Position numbers and translations under genes: made by a program. The notes under the pieces were generated by a model. It did not search any database. It worked only from the letters and a program-made list of their open reading frames with translations, and was not told the origin of the DNA. Shown piece after piece: positions 16,631 through 26,021 of a stretch of 42,881 bases of DNA (its first letter is position 1; each line of letters starts with the position of its first letter). Source of the DNA: an uncultured Saprospiraceae bacterium (GTDB taxonomy: Bacteria > Bacteroidota > Bacteroidia > Chitinophagales > Saprospiraceae); NCBI GenBank assembly GCA_937934275.1, contig CALHAM010000093.1, positions 1 through 42,881 on the forward strand, read 5' to 3'.

Positions 16631-19600
16631 ATGTCTGAACAAACGCCCTCTCCTTTACCTCCATCCAGCGCGCCTTCGTCTAAGCCAGCCAGCACGCGCT
16701 CGGGGTGGCAGCGTCTGCGCAGCGCGATGGAGAAGGTGCTTTTTTGGAGCCTTAGCCTGATAATAGTTCTGGCTTTCCTCCTTCAGTTTCCGCCCGTGCA
16801 GAACTGGTTAGTGGGTAAAGTCGCCTCAGCCCTTTCGAGCGCTTGGAAAGCCGAGGTATCGGTCGGTTATGCGTACGTATCGCTGGTGGATGGGCTTGAA
16901 CTTAGCCGGTTGTATGTCTCTGATCAACAGGGGGATACGCTTTTGTATGCCGGCGCGCTCGTAGCCAGGCTTCGGGGCAGTCTTTGGCCGGCCTTGCGCG
17001 GACGGTTGGAGTTTGACGAAGTTGACCTCCAGGAGGCTCGTTGCTTTTTGCGCCGACAAGAGAGCGAACAGGTACTCAACTGGCAATTTATACTGGACTA
17101 CTTTGCCTCTTCAGAGCCGCCCGAACCGGAAAGGGAGCCGTCGTCGTTTCGCCTGAGCATCCGTCGCTTACACCTACGCGATGTGCACTTCTTGTTGGAA
17201 GATCGCGCTGAAGGCAAGCGCATGGAAGCCTACCTGAGCGAGGGCCTTTTGCGAATAGAGGATTTCAGCCCGGGCAAACAGCGGCTGCACGTCCGACGTC
17301 TAGCGCTCGACGGAGCCAGTTTTGCTATAGCTGAGTTCCAGGCCGCACCGAAGGCTCAAGCGGGCCAGCCCACAGTTTCGGAAGCGATGCCCGACAGCAC
17401 GGCAGACAAAGCCTTGCACATTTTCATCGAAGAGATGTCACTTCAAAACAGCCGCTTCGCCCTCGACCGCTTCGACGCATCGCCTCAGCGCCACGCTGCA
17501 GAAGGCGTCATTGATTTTGAGCATCTGCTCGTCAGCGACATTGCCCTGCAGGCCGACAGCGTAACGGCCAGCACAGATCTCGTCTTTGGCGGAAAACTGC
17601 GGCTATTGCAAGCCCGCGAGCAGAGTGGGTTTGCCATCGAGCGCTTGTCGGCTCAGCAGGTGTGCGTTTCCGACACCCTTACGGCGCTTTACGGCATGCA
17701 CCTGCAAACTAACGGCAGCCTGCTGACCGATACCCTTAGCCTGCGCTACCGCACTTATCGCGATTTTGAGCAATTTACCGACCGCGTCTATTTGGATGGG
17801 CGACTGGCCGAAGGAACGCACGTGCGCTTGGGCGACATTGCTTTCTTCAGCCCTGACCTAAAGAGCAATGCCTTTTTTGAGCACAATCGCGACCTAACGG
17901 TTGCTCTTTCGGGCTGGGTTTATGGGCGTATCAACAGCCTTAACGGCCGAAATTTGGCGCTTAGCGCCGGCAAAGACCTGGTACTTCGAGGCCAATTCGA
18001 CGGTGACGACCTGGCCGAAGGCAGCGACCGCATACGCCTACTCTTTGACTTGAAGCACGCCGAAACCAGCCTGCTCGCCTTGCGCCGCATCTTACCTGGA
18101 TTTAACCCACCGGCCTACTTCAACACGCTGGGCAACGTCCGTTTTCGCGGATACTATCACTTGCTCTTCGGCGTCAACCACATCTTGGCAGGCACTTTGG
18201 TGTCGGACGTCGGCCACGGACACATCGACATGAAACTTGACCTTTCGGGCGGACAAGAGCGCGCGGTGTACTCGGGCTTGTTGGAAATGCGCGACTTCGA
18301 CTTGGCCGCCTGGACAGACGACCCTCAGTTCGGCCTGGCTTCCTTTAATTTTAAAATCGCCCAAGGAACGGGCCTGACGCTAAATACCATCCGAACGCGG
18401 GCCTCCGGTGTCATAGACTCGCTCTACTTCCGCGGCTACAACTACCACAACATTGAACTTGACGGCCGCTTCGAGCAAGCCATTTTCAAAGGCTGGGCTA
18501 AGATGGATGACGAAAACATTGCCTTCTCCTTTGACGGTACCATCAGCCTGAAGGACTCCACACCGGAGTTCGATTTTAAGGCCGACATCCGGCACTTGGA
18601 TTTGTGCGAACTCAACCTGGTCGAACGCGACTGGATCCTATCGGGCCAAGTGCACCACCTGAAGCTGTACGCCTCGGATTGGGACAACCTCTACGGAGCT
18701 GTTGAACTGCGAAATTTTCGCCTGCGCGAACATGGGCAAGTCTATCGCTTAGACTCGCTCACCTTTGCCGCCTCTTCCAACGCTCGAGGTCAACGACACT
18801 TTCTCCTGTCTTCCGACGTCGCTCAAGGTCGCTTAAGCGGACGCTTCACCATCAACCGCATGTGGACCAATCTACTGACCATTTTGCAGCAGCATTACCC
18901 GACGCTTGTCTATCAAGCCATAGGCGAGCGGTTGCCCGACCCAACGGTTATCGACGACAACTATCAGCTTAAATTGCGCATCAAGGATACGCGCAACCTT
19001 CTCCAGCTGTTTGCCCCGGAGTTGGCCCCGCTCCAAAACGCTTATCTCGACGCGCGCGTCAATGCGCTAACTGGCCAGATTGACCTGCGCGCCTCGGCCC
19101 CTGCGCTGCGCTATGGAGAAGCAGAGGCTCTCCAGCCTGAGCTGCTCTTGCGCATTAACCGCGACAATGGGCGCTTCAAAGTGGACCTCCCCTGGGCTAA
19201 CCTCTCGCCAGGACGCGCCTTGGGGCACTTTAGCCTGGAGGGCGACCTGTCCGCCGAAAGCATTGACTTTCTCTTCTTGGCAGAAGACACGACCTCTGTC
19301 GTCGAGCGGCTCTTCCTCAGAGGAGAACTCTCTACAGTGGACTCGATGTGGAATCTCCATTTCAATACGGCCTCGCTAACGCTCTTCGACGAGCGCTGGG
19401 AGATGGATGAAAACAACTACGTGCGTTTCCGCCGCGGCTACTGGGCGGCTCAAAACATTTACCTGACCCACGAGCTCAAGCGCATCTTGGTGGAAAGCCA
19501 CAACGACGGACGCGGCTTGCGCTTCGCTTTAGCCAACTTCGACCTTAACTTCTTCGAGCGCTTTTTCCCTTTAGACAACATCTCCTACCGCGGCAATATC

Positions 19601-21595
19601 TTCAACTTGGACGGTGAAATCGAAGACCTTTTCGAACTGAAAAACCTGCGAGCCTACATTACTACCGATACGGTTTTTGTTGATGAAAAAGCGTTCGGGG
19701 CGCTCATGGGCTTTGCCGAGATGACCGACCTTAATACTCCGCTGCTGGCTCTGCTCTACCTCAGAGACCGAGACAAGCACGAGATGCGCCTTTCGCTGGG
19801 CTTCTTGCCCAACCTCAACGCATCCGCGCACATCAACAGCGAATTGGGCGAAATCCGCCCAGGCGAGTTTCAGGCCTCCGTTTGGGCGCGCGCCTTTCCC
19901 TTAAATGTGCTTGAACTCGTAGTGCCCGACATCTCTAAAACTGCCGGCACGCTGGATGCCCGCATCCACTTGGGGGGTGCCTTCGACCGCATCCGCGTTA
20001 AAGGAGAAGCTTGGGCCGACGGTCAATTCCAATTAGACTACCTTAAGACGCTCTTCTACCTGCCGCGCGAACACATCCTCATCACTGAAGACCGCATTTG
20101 GGCCAACGGCGATACCCTCCTCGATGCTACGCGCCGCAATGTTGCCATCATCTCGGGCGGGCTGCTGCATAACCACCTCAACGATTGGCGAGTAGACTGC
20201 CGCATCCGAAGCCTTAGCCCGAATTTCCACATCCTCAACACCCGACAAAGCGACAATGACCTCTTCTATGGGCAGGCCATGGGCAGCTTCAACGCCACCT
20301 TTAAGGGCAGCTTTGATCGGATGGACATTCGCATCGACGCCACCACGGGACCTAACACGCGTCTATACATCCCTGTAGGAACCAATACCGACATTCAGGA
20401 AGCCAACTTCATCACCTTCCAAAACAGCTCACCTCAGAGCGCCGACAGCACGCAAACGCCCGCGGAGCAGCAACGACCCATTCCCTCTAATACCTTAGGC
20501 CTATCGTTAGAGATGAACCTAAGCATCACTGAAGAGGCCGAAGTGCAGCTCATCTTCGATGCGCAAACAGGGGATATTATCAAAGGCCGAGGTTCGGGCG
20601 ATATTCGCATGGTGGTCACGCGAGAGGGTGACTTCAAGATGTACGGCACCTACCGCATTATACGCGGCGAATACCTCTTTACCCTATTTAATTGGGTCAA
20701 TAAGCCCTTTACCGTTGAGGAAGGCGGAACGATTACCTGGTATGGCGATCCGTTCGGCGCTCAAATTAACTTGAAGGCCATTTATACGGAGAACACCTCA
20801 CTGACCAACCTCATTCGCGACGAGCTAGTGGCCGCTCCGAGTTTAACTGTTGAAGCCAACCGCCCTACCCGAACTGTCGTTACCATGCAGCTGCGCGGCG
20901 ACCTCTTCAAACCTACCATTGGCTTTGATTTGGCCTTTCCCAACCTCTCAGGTCAACTCAAATCGCTGACCGACAGCAAGCTGACCTCGCTGCGGCAAGA
21001 CCAGAGCGAGCTGACGCGCCAGGTGTTTGGTTTAGTGGTGGTGGGGTCATTTTTACCGCCTTCCACAGCCTCAGGCTTCATTCAGGGAGGCAACTACATG
21101 GCCTCGGCGTTTAATACGCTCACCCAAATGCTCAGTAGCCAGTTGTCGAGCTACCTCAACGAGCTGGCTTCTGAATGGGTAGGTGGCTCGCTATCCAGCA
21201 TTGAATTTGACATCATTTACAACGAGTATCGCAGCCAACTCAATCCGGAGCAGCCTGTACTCAACGGCGTTGGCCGCGACCTTCAAGTGCGCTTGACGAG
21301 CGGTTTCAAAGACGATCGCATCACCGTGCAGTTAGGCTCCCAGTTTGGTATTACCCGTCCTGGAACGACGGCCAATGAGGCTTTTTTGGGCGGTGATGTA
21401 GCCGTCGAGATTCAGTTTACACAAAGCCGACACTGGCGGCTGCGCGTGTATCACCGCACCGAACCCGATATTGCTGGTGGTACCCGACGCTCGCGCTCGG
21501 GGGGTGGCATCGTATTCCGCAAGGAGTTTGACACCTTCGGCGAAATGCTGGAAGGCTTAGGCGGCTGGATGCGCACGCGCAAAAACGCCTCCTAA
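16631..21595 (+). CDS. tamB: TamB-like translocation/assembly module protein (AsmA-like / DUF490)
   Basis: This 1654-residue envelope protein is of the TamB/AsmA-like class. These form long beta-groove bridges between inner and outer membrane and are linked to phospholipid transport and outer-membrane protein assembly. After a proline-rich cytoplasmic tail, a single N-terminal helix (residues about 38-56, FWSLSLIIVLAFLLQFPPV) anchors it. It is followed by QNWLVGKVASALSSAW, a typical AsmA-like start. The long middle is repetitive beta-strand sequence. The C-terminal 400 residues have the TamB domain pattern (GSGDIRMVVTREGDFKMYGTYRI, then FTLFNWVNKPFTVEEGGTITWYGDP). It lies 2 bp from the flippase gene. 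No TamA/BamA-like partner is in the window. Confidence 0.88.
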   Translation: MSEQTPSPLPPSSAPSSKPASTRSGWQRLRSAMEKVLFWSLSLIIVLAFLLQFPPVQNWLVGKVASALSSAWKAEVSVGYAYVSLVDGLELSRLYVSDQQGDTLLYAGALVARLRGSLWPALRGRLEFDEVDLQEARCFLRRQESEQVLNWQFILDYFASSEPPEPEREPSSFRLSIRRLHLRDVHFLLEDRAEGKRMEAYLSEGLLRIEDFSPGKQRLHVRRLALDGASFAIAEFQAAPKAQAGQPTVSEAMPDSTADKALHIFIEEMSLQNSRFALDRFDASPQRHAAEGVIDFEHLLVSDIALQADSVTASTDLVFGGKLRLLQAREQSGFAIERLSAQQVCVSDTLTALYGMHLQTNGSLLTDTLSLRYRTYRDFEQFTDRVYLDGRLAEGTHVRLGDIAFFSPDLKSNAFFEHNRDLTVALSGWVYGRINSLNGRNLALSAGKDLVLRGQFDGDDLAEGSDRIRLLFDLKHAETSLLALRRILPGFNPPAYFNTLGNVRFRGYYHLLFGVNHILAGTLVSDVGHGHIDMKLDLSGGQERAVYSGLLEMRDFDLAAWTDDPQFGLASFNFKIAQGTGLTLNTIRTRASGVIDSLYFRGYNYHNIELDGRFEQAIFKGWAKMDDENIAFSFDGTISLKDSTPEFDFKADIRHLDLCELNLVERDWILSGQVHHLKLYASDWDNLYGAVELRNFRLREHGQVYRLDSLTFAASSNARGQRHFLLSSDVAQGRLSGRFTINRMWTNLLTILQQHYPTLVYQAIGERLPDPTVIDDNYQLKLRIKDTRNLLQLFAPELAPLQNAYLDARVNALTGQIDLRASAPALRYGEAEALQPELLLRINRDNGRFKVDLPWANLSPGRALGHFSLEGDLSAESIDFLFLAEDTTSVVERLFLRGELSTVDSMWNLHFNTASLTLFDERWEMDENNYVRFRRGYWAAQNIYLTHELKRILVESHNDGRGLRFALANFDLNFFERFFPLDNISYRGNIFNLDGEIEDLFELKNLRAYITTDTVFVDEKAFGALMGFAEMTDLNTPLLALLYLRDRDKHEMRLSLGFLPNLNASAHINSELGEIRPGEFQASVWARAFPLNVLELVVPDISKTAGTLDARIHLGGAFDRIRVKGEAWADGQFQLDYLKTLFYLPREHILITEDRIWANGDTLLDATRRNVAIISGGLLHNHLNDWRVDCRIRSLSPNFHILNTRQSDNDLFYGQAMGSFNATFKGSFDRMDIRIDATTGPNTRLYIPVGTNTDIQEANFITFQNSSPQSADSTQTPAEQQRPIPSNTLGLSLEMNLSITEEAEVQLIFDAQTGDIIKGRGSGDIRMVVTREGDFKMYGTYRIIRGEYLFTLFNWVNKPFTVEEGGTITWYGDPFGAQINLKAIYTENTSLTNLIRDELVAAPSLTVEANRPTRTVVTMQLRGDLFKPTIGFDLAFPNLSGQLKSLTDSKLTSLRQDQSELTRQVFGLVVVGSFLPPSTASGFIQGGNYMASAFNTLTQMLSSQLSSYLNELASEWVGGSLSSIEFDIIYNEYRSQLNPEQPVLNGVGRDLQVRLTSGFKDDRITVQLGSQFGITRPGTTANEAFLGGDVAVEIQFTQSRHWRLRVYHRTEPDIAGGTRRSRSGGGIVFRKEFDTFGEMLEGLGGWMRTRKNAS

Positions 21596-21597
21596 AC

Positions 21598-22899
21598 ATG
21601 TGGCGGAGACGACCGATGTCCGTAGCTGCCGCTCTGCAGGTTTTTCAGGTGCTGCGCCTCGGCGCAGTGGTGGTGGGCAGCGTATTGTTGGCGCGCAGCC
21701 CAGTAGGCATGGAAGCCATTGGGCTTTTTGAGGCCATGCTTTTTGCAGGGAGTGTAGCGGCGTTTTTTTGGGCTAACGGTTTGTTGCAGGGAGTCATTCC
21801 TCAATACGCCCGCCTGACTGACGAAGAGCGCCCCGTTTTCCTGTTTCAGGTCTTTGCCTTGTTTAGCCTCTTGTCTTCTTTGATATGTGTTTTTTTTTGG
21901 GTGGCTCGGGAGGCGCTCTTTCCTCTACTGACGGGGTTGCCTCCTGCTGCAGGCTGGGGCTGGTTTCTGCTGCACTTGTGGGCGCAGCTGAGCACACTCC
22001 CCCTCGAACACGCCTATGCTCTGCAAGGGCGAGCGGGGGCGCTGCTGCGCTGGGGGGCATTGTCGTTCGGCGGCTATGTGGCGGCACTGACCGTTCCAGC
22101 CTTTGTTGGCAGCGGACTATTGGGCAGCTTGACAGCTCTGGCAACGTTGGGCCTTGTTCGGCTGTTGTGGTGTGCTGTAGCGCTTCGGAGCATCGCAAAG
22201 CCTTCGTGGCGCCCCCTCTTTTGGCAGCGCTATGCGCGACTGGCAGCTCCCCTGGTGCTCAACCTTATGGTGGGCCAAGCGATAGTCTTGTTCGATAGCT
22301 GGCTGGTGGGTTGGTATTTCCGCGACGAGGCCATCTTTGCCTTGTATCGCTACGGCTCGCGCGAATTACCATTGGCTTTAGCGCTGGCTTCAGGGCTGAG
22401 CACAGCGCTCACAGCGCGCATCGCTGCTGAGCCGGCTGCCGGAATAGTGGAAATGCGGCGCGAAGGTGTGCGCTTGTTTCACCGCGTATTTCCCCTCAGC
22501 TTTGCGTTGCTGTTCGTATCGCCTTGGTTATTCCGCACGCTGTTTGGCCTTGCCTTTGAACCGGCAGCAGCGCTGTTCAACATTTACTTATTGCTCACCC
22601 TCAGCCGCGTGCTCTTGCCCAATGCCATTGTTTTGGCCCACGGGCATGCGCAAGTCTTGCTAAAAGTAGGCCTGTCTGAGCTGCTGTTCAAAGTCGGTAC
22701 GGGGCTGCTGTTCCTCCACCTGTGGGGATTGCCGGGTGTAGCGTGGTCCGCGGTATTGTCCTTTTTCTGGGAAAAGATAGCGCTCACTTGGTACGTATGG
22801 CGACACCTAGGGATTGCCGTAACCGAATGGCTCGACGTAAGATGGTTTGCAGCCTACAGCACGGCACTTGGGCTGGCGTGGATGTGGGGAAACCTGTAA
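21598..22899 (+). CDS. Polysaccharide/lipid-linked oligosaccharide flippase (MOP superfamily)
   Basis: This 433-residue protein is made of about 12 hydrophobic helices and resembles Wzx/MATE-type flippases that move undecaprenyl-linked sugar units across the inner membrane. Supporting stretches are [22 protein letters not shown] at the start, [17 protein letters not shown] after the second helix, and [24 protein letters not shown] starting the second half; a glycine/aromatic-rich [20 protein letters not shown] loop is typical of the family. No catalytic motif defines this group, so the exact substrate is unknown. The gene is 2 bp after the tamB-like gene, and the wzc-like gene beyond the tRNAs is a plausible functional neighbour. 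Confidence 0.8.
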   Translation: MWRRRPMSVAAALQVFQVLRLGAVVVGSVLLARSPVGMEAIGLFEAMLFAGSVAAFFWANGLLQGVIPQYARLTDEERPVFLFQVFALFSLLSSLICVFFWVAREALFPLLTGLPPAAGWGWFLLHLWAQLSTLPLEHAYALQGRAGALLRWGALSFGGYVAALTVPAFVGSGLLGSLTALATLGLVRLLWCAVALRSIAKPSWRPLFWQRYARLAAPLVLNLMVGQAIVLFDSWLVGWYFRDEAIFALYRYGSRELPLALALASGLSTALTARIAAEPAAGIVEMRREGVRLFHRVFPLSFALLFVSPWLFRTLFGLAFEPAAALFNIYLLLTLSRVLLPNAIVLAHGHAQVLLKVGLSELLFKVGTGLLFLHLWGLPGVAWSAVLSFFWEKIALTWYVWRHLGIAVTEWLDVRWFAAYSTALGLAWMWGNL

Positions 22900-22932
22900 G
22901 GTTGAGGGAAGCCTTCTCCTTGAAGGAGGGGG

Positions 22933-23016
22933 TGCCCGGAACGGGACTCGAACCCGTACGGCCTCAACGGCCACAGGATTTTAAGTCCTGCGTGTCTACC
23001 ATTCCACCACCCGGGC
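22933..23016 (-). tRNA. tRNA-Leu (anticodon TAA)
   Basis: The minus strand folds as an 84-nt tRNA. The acceptor stem is GCCCGGG paired with TCCGGGC, discriminator A. The anticodon loop is CTTAAAA with anticodon TAA, followed by a variable arm of class II length and a T arm with GGTTCGAGTCC. CCA is not encoded; the genome continues with CCCC. It lies downstream of tRNA-Gly on the same strand. Confidence 0.96.
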
Positions 23017-23047
23017 GTTTGGACCTCAGCAAAAGCGTGTTTACAAC

Positions 23048-23073
23048 GAAAAAACCCACGACTTTGCGTGGGT
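23048..23073 (-). terminator. Intrinsic terminator-like hairpin between the two tRNA genes
   Basis: A perfect 7-bp inverted repeat (ACCCACG at 23054-23060 and CGTGGGT at 23067-23073) has a 6-nt loop. Read on the minus strand it lies just after tRNA-Gly and is followed by a run of T residues. This fits an intrinsic terminator or a processing hairpin. tRNA-Leu lies 32 bp further along, so either termination is partial or tRNA-Leu has its own, unrecognised promoter. Confidence 0.55.
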
Positions 23074-23085
23074 CTTTGAGCGAAG

Positions 23086-23158
23086 AGCGGAAAACGAGAC
23101 TCGAACTCGCGACCTCAACCTTGGCAAGGTTGCGCTCTACCAACTGAGCTATTTCCGC
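23086..23158 (-). tRNA. tRNA-Gly (anticodon GCC)
   Basis: The minus strand gives a 73-nt cloverleaf. The acceptor stem is GCGGAAA with TTTCCGC and discriminator T; the D arm includes AGCTCAGTTGGTAGAGC; the anticodon loop is TTGCCAA (GCC); and the T arm contains GAGTTCGAGTCTC. CCA is not encoded. A promoter element lies 42 bp upstream. Confidence 0.97.
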
Positions 23159-23199
23159 CTGGAAAACCTGTCGAGGAACTTTTTCCTCAAATGCGGCCA

Positions 23200-23231
23200 C
23201 AAAGGTATGGATGCAAAAAGGAGATGTGCAA
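23200..23231 (-). promoter_or_regulatory. Promoter of the tRNA-Gly/tRNA-Leu unit
   Basis: On the minus strand TACCTTTG (23200-23207) matches the TAnnTTTG -7 consensus. A TTG (23229-23231) lies 21 bp upstream as the -33 element. The expected start is about 30 bp before the mature 5' end of tRNA-Gly, suiting a short processed leader. Confidence 0.6.
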
Positions 23232-23273
23232 GAAGTGTGTCAATTTTTTTCAAAGCAATGCGTCATCGGCGTG

Positions 23274-25583
23274 TCAATCTTGGTAATACCCATAACCGTA
23301 GCCATAGCCATAGCCGTAGCCCTTGCCCTTCTTGACGCCGTTGAGCACGAGGGCAGGGCGCCGAAGTTTACCGTCCTGGTGCAGCTGGTCTATAAGGCGG
23401 AGTAAGTTTTTATCGGTTTTGCCGGCGCGAACTACGCAGACGGTGGCGCTGACGTATGGCATGAGCAGCAAAGCGTCGGCCACCAAGCCGAGCGGAGCAG
23501 TGTCTACAAGGATGTAGTCGAAGCGCTCGCGCAGAAAATGGAAGAAGTCTTCCAACTTGCCGTTAAGAATGAGTTCAGCGGGGTTGGGCGGTAAGGGGCC
23601 TGCGGCCACGTAAAAGAGATTCTCTGAAAACGATGTAGGCAGTAAGAGTTCCTCAGGGCTTGCCTGCCCGATTAGGAAATGCGTCAGCCCTTTAGCATTA
23701 GGGCTTTCGCCAAAATACTGGGTAAGCTTAGGCTTGCGCAGATCGAGGCCCACGACAACGGTTTTCTTCCCCGACAGGGCCATGGTGACGCCGAGGTTGG
23801 CCGAAAGAAAAGTTTTGCCTTCGCCGCTAACACCAGAGGTGATGAGTACCACAGGGGTTGGCTCGTCGCCGAGCACAAACTGCAAATTGGTGCGCAACAA
23901 GCGAAACATTTCAGCAATGGCCGACCGGCTGTTGGGCCTTACCACAATGGGCGTTTTTCGGCTTTTACGGTCGGAAACCACGCTGCCCAAAAAAGGTATC
24001 GCGGTGATTTGCTTAAGGTCGGCCTCGGTATCCACGGTGTTGCGCCACAGCATGCGCAAGTAAAGGAGCAAAAAGGGCAAGATGAGGCCAGCTGCAGCAG
24101 CGAAGAAGAAAGTCTGAAAGCGCTTAGGCGCGATGAGGCCCACATTGGCCGCGCGGTCAATGACGCGCGAGTTGCTGACCTGAGCCGCTACCGAAAGAGC
24201 CGTCTCTTCGCGGCGCTGCAGCAAGAAGAGAAAGAGGTTCTCCTTGATCTGTTGCTGGCGCATGATCTGGAGCAGTTCGCGCTGGTTGCGCGGCATAAGG
24301 GCCATTTGGCGCTCAAAAGGTTGCAAGCGCTGCTGGATTTGTCGGCGGCGTTCGGCAGTTTCACGCTTGAGGTTGCTCACGCTGAGCAAAATGTTTTGGC
24401 GTAACTCGCCCAATTGGCGCAGAGTGTTTCGGGCTGCCGGGTTTTCGAGCGTAGCGTTTTCGAGCAAGAGCCGGCGGCGTAAAATGGCTTCGTTGTACTG
24501 TCGCACTTGGGCCGCTAGCTCGCCGCTGATGATCTCAGAGGCTATCGGCAAGGGCTGGTCAAGGGCCAGATTGGTGTGAAAAAACAGAGCGATGCTGTCT
24601 AAAAGCCGATCGCGCAAATCGAGTTCAGCCAATGTGCGGTCTTGGTCCGCAATTTCGCTCAAAAAGCGCTCCGCTTGTACGGACAAATCTACCGGCAAAT
24701 TGCGAGCACTCTTGAAGCTCTCCACCGCTCGCTCTACCCCGTAGAGCTCCTCAGCCACAAAGCGCAAGCGCTCGTCAATAAAGCGCAGCGTTTGCAAGCC
24801 TACCTTGTTTTTGTCTTCAATCACCGATTGAGCATAGGCATCCATCAGCGCGTTTAGGATAGCTATCGCTTTTTCGGGCACAGGACTGGCCAGCCCCAAC
24901 GCAAGTACGTTAGACTGCCCCACTTGCTGCACCGATATTTGGGCGGCATACCCTTGCGCTACGGCTTCCGGAGGGCTCAGGCGGATGAGGTGCGGCCATC
25001 CGGAACGGTGAAAAAGGCTGTCGTTTAGGTCGATGCAATAGGTAATACCGTCTAAAGTGAACGGCTCGCCAAAGCGCACGTGCACCGTGTCGCCTTCAGC
25101 CTTCGAACATGCAAAGCCCTCAGGTTGGTTGGGTATAGGCTCGATGCGCAGGGTGGACCCATAAGCTTGCCTCTCGGGCACAGCATATCGGAGCCGAACG
25201 GCTAAGGGTTGCTCCGATGTTGGATAAACCTCCGAAGTTTTGACACGACCTTCTGAGAAGTACTCCACGTGTAGGCGAAGGCTATCCACCACGCGGCGCA
25301 TGAGGGAGCGCGATTTGAAGACCTGGATCTCGTCTTCTATCTCAAAGTTGGTCTCTAAGCCCAGTTTTTCGGCGATGTAAGACTCCGTAACCGTTCGTTG
25401 GTTTTTCTCGCTTTGAATCAGGATGGTAGCCGACACTTGATAGAGCGGTAAAGCATAGCGCAAATACACCCAAGCGGCTACCAAAGCCAAAAGGAAGGAT
25501 AAGGCGATCCAATACCACTGGCGCAAGAGCCGGAAGAAAAACTCTCGCCAATCAAAGGCAAAATCATTCAAGGGACTAGACAT
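23274..25583 (-). CDS. Wzc-like polysaccharide co-polymerase / tyrosine kinase with Gly-Tyr tail
   Basis: This inner membrane protein is predicted to control chain length and export of surface polysaccharide through a BY-kinase domain. From the ATG at 25583 it has 769 residues. The N-terminal helix (WYWIALSFLLALVAAWVYL) and Wzz domain are followed by a long periplasmic coiled coil and a second helix near residue 510. The kinase has Walker A GVSGEGKT (Lys590), Walker A' GLDLRKPK (Asp614) and Walker B ILVDTAP (Asp694). The C-terminus is an alternating Gly-Tyr run with seven tyrosines (756-767), the expected autophosphorylation cluster. It lies 48 bp after the DUF4296 gene. Confidence 0.93.
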   Translation of the reverse strand: MSSPLNDFAFDWREFFFRLLRQWYWIALSFLLALVAAWVYLRYALPLYQVSATILIQSEKNQRTVTESYIAEKLGLETNFEIEDEIQVFKSRSLMRRVVDSLRLHVEYFSEGRVKTSEVYPTSEQPLAVRLRYAVPERQAYGSTLRIEPIPNQPEGFACSKAEGDTVHVRFGEPFTLDGITYCIDLNDSLFHRSGWPHLIRLSPPEAVAQGYAAQISVQQVGQSNVLALGLASPVPEKAIAILNALMDAYAQSVIEDKNKVGLQTLRFIDERLRFVAEELYGVERAVESFKSARNLPVDLSVQAERFLSEIADQDRTLAELDLRDRLLDSIALFFHTNLALDQPLPIASEIISGELAAQVRQYNEAILRRRLLLENATLENPAARNTLRQLGELRQNILLSVSNLKRETAERRRQIQQRLQPFERQMALMPRNQRELLQIMRQQQIKENLFLFLLQRREETALSVAAQVSNSRVIDRAANVGLIAPKRFQTFFFAAAAGLILPFLLLYLRMLWRNTVDTEADLKQITAIPFLGSVVSDRKSRKTPIVVRPNSRSAIAEMFRLLRTNLQFVLGDEPTPVVLITSGVSGEGKTFLSANLGVTMALSGKKTVVVGLDLRKPKLTQYFGESPNAKGLTHFLIGQASPEELLLPTSFSENLFYVAAGPLPPNPAELILNGKLEDFFHFLRERFDYILVDTAPLGLVADALLLMPYVSATVCVVRAGKTDKNLLRLIDQLHQDGKLRRPALVLNGVKKGKGYGYGYGYGYGYYQD

Positions 25584-25631
25584 AGGCAACGGCTTTGGGC
25601 ATTGGGATGGGCTTAACTTCTGCGAGCAGCC

Positions 25632-26021
25632 TCAAGGTTCATGAGGGGCCTCCTCAACCAGGCGCTCCGCCATCTGCACGATCTGCAAGAGGCGTTCCTC
25701 ATTGCGACTCAACAGCCGCAAGTCGCGCTCGTAGGCAGCGCGCTCAACGCCGTGCAAGGCGAAGATTTGCTCGTAGTAAAGGTAGAGCAGGCTGTCTTTT
25801 CGGTAGCCGGTCAGCCCGGTGGTGGCGGCTTCGGCAATGTGCAAGTCGGCCATGATGCGCGCGAGGGTTTCGTCGGGTAGGTTGGGTTGCTCTTCAGGCT
25901 GGCAGGCAGCCAGGGTCACAAGCAGCAGGGCAAGGAAGACCAATAGGAGACCTATGCCGTTGGGCAAACACCGCAGTATGGGCGTTGTCTCGTGCCGTAG
26001 AAAGCTTTCTTTACAACACAT
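25632..26021 (-). CDS. DUF4296 family lipoprotein
   Basis: This 129-residue predicted lipoprotein has a long n-region, a hydrophobic stretch (GLLLVFLALLLVTLAAC) with lipobox LAAC, then a small helical domain. The segment LARIMADLHIAEAATTG and the following LYYEQIFALHGVERAAYERDL fit the DUF4296 pattern widespread in Bacteroidota. Its function is unknown. The ATG at 26021 overlaps the end of the upstream sixA-like gene by 11 bp; no later methionine precedes the lipobox. It is probably co-transcribed with the sixA-like and wzc-like genes. Confidence 0.82.
   Translation of the reverse strand: MCCKESFLRHETTPILRCLPNGIGLLLVFLALLLVTLAACQPEEQPNLPDETLARIMADLHIAEAATTGLTGYRKDSLLYLYYEQIFALHGVERAAYERDLRLLSRNEERLLQIVQMAERLVEEAPHEP

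Noticed and set aside
22907-22931. Possible terminator after tRNA-Leu (CTCC/GGAG)
   Set aside because: Stem of 4 bp, no T run on the minus strand.
23237-23281. Direct repeat GTGTCAATnTT near the wzc stop
   Set aside because: Only two short copies with no mobile-element features; probably chance.
23679-24404. Plus-strand open frame of 241 codons inside the wzc-like gene
   Set aside because: Antisense to a well-supported kinase gene; composition is a by-product of its codon use and no family motif is visible.
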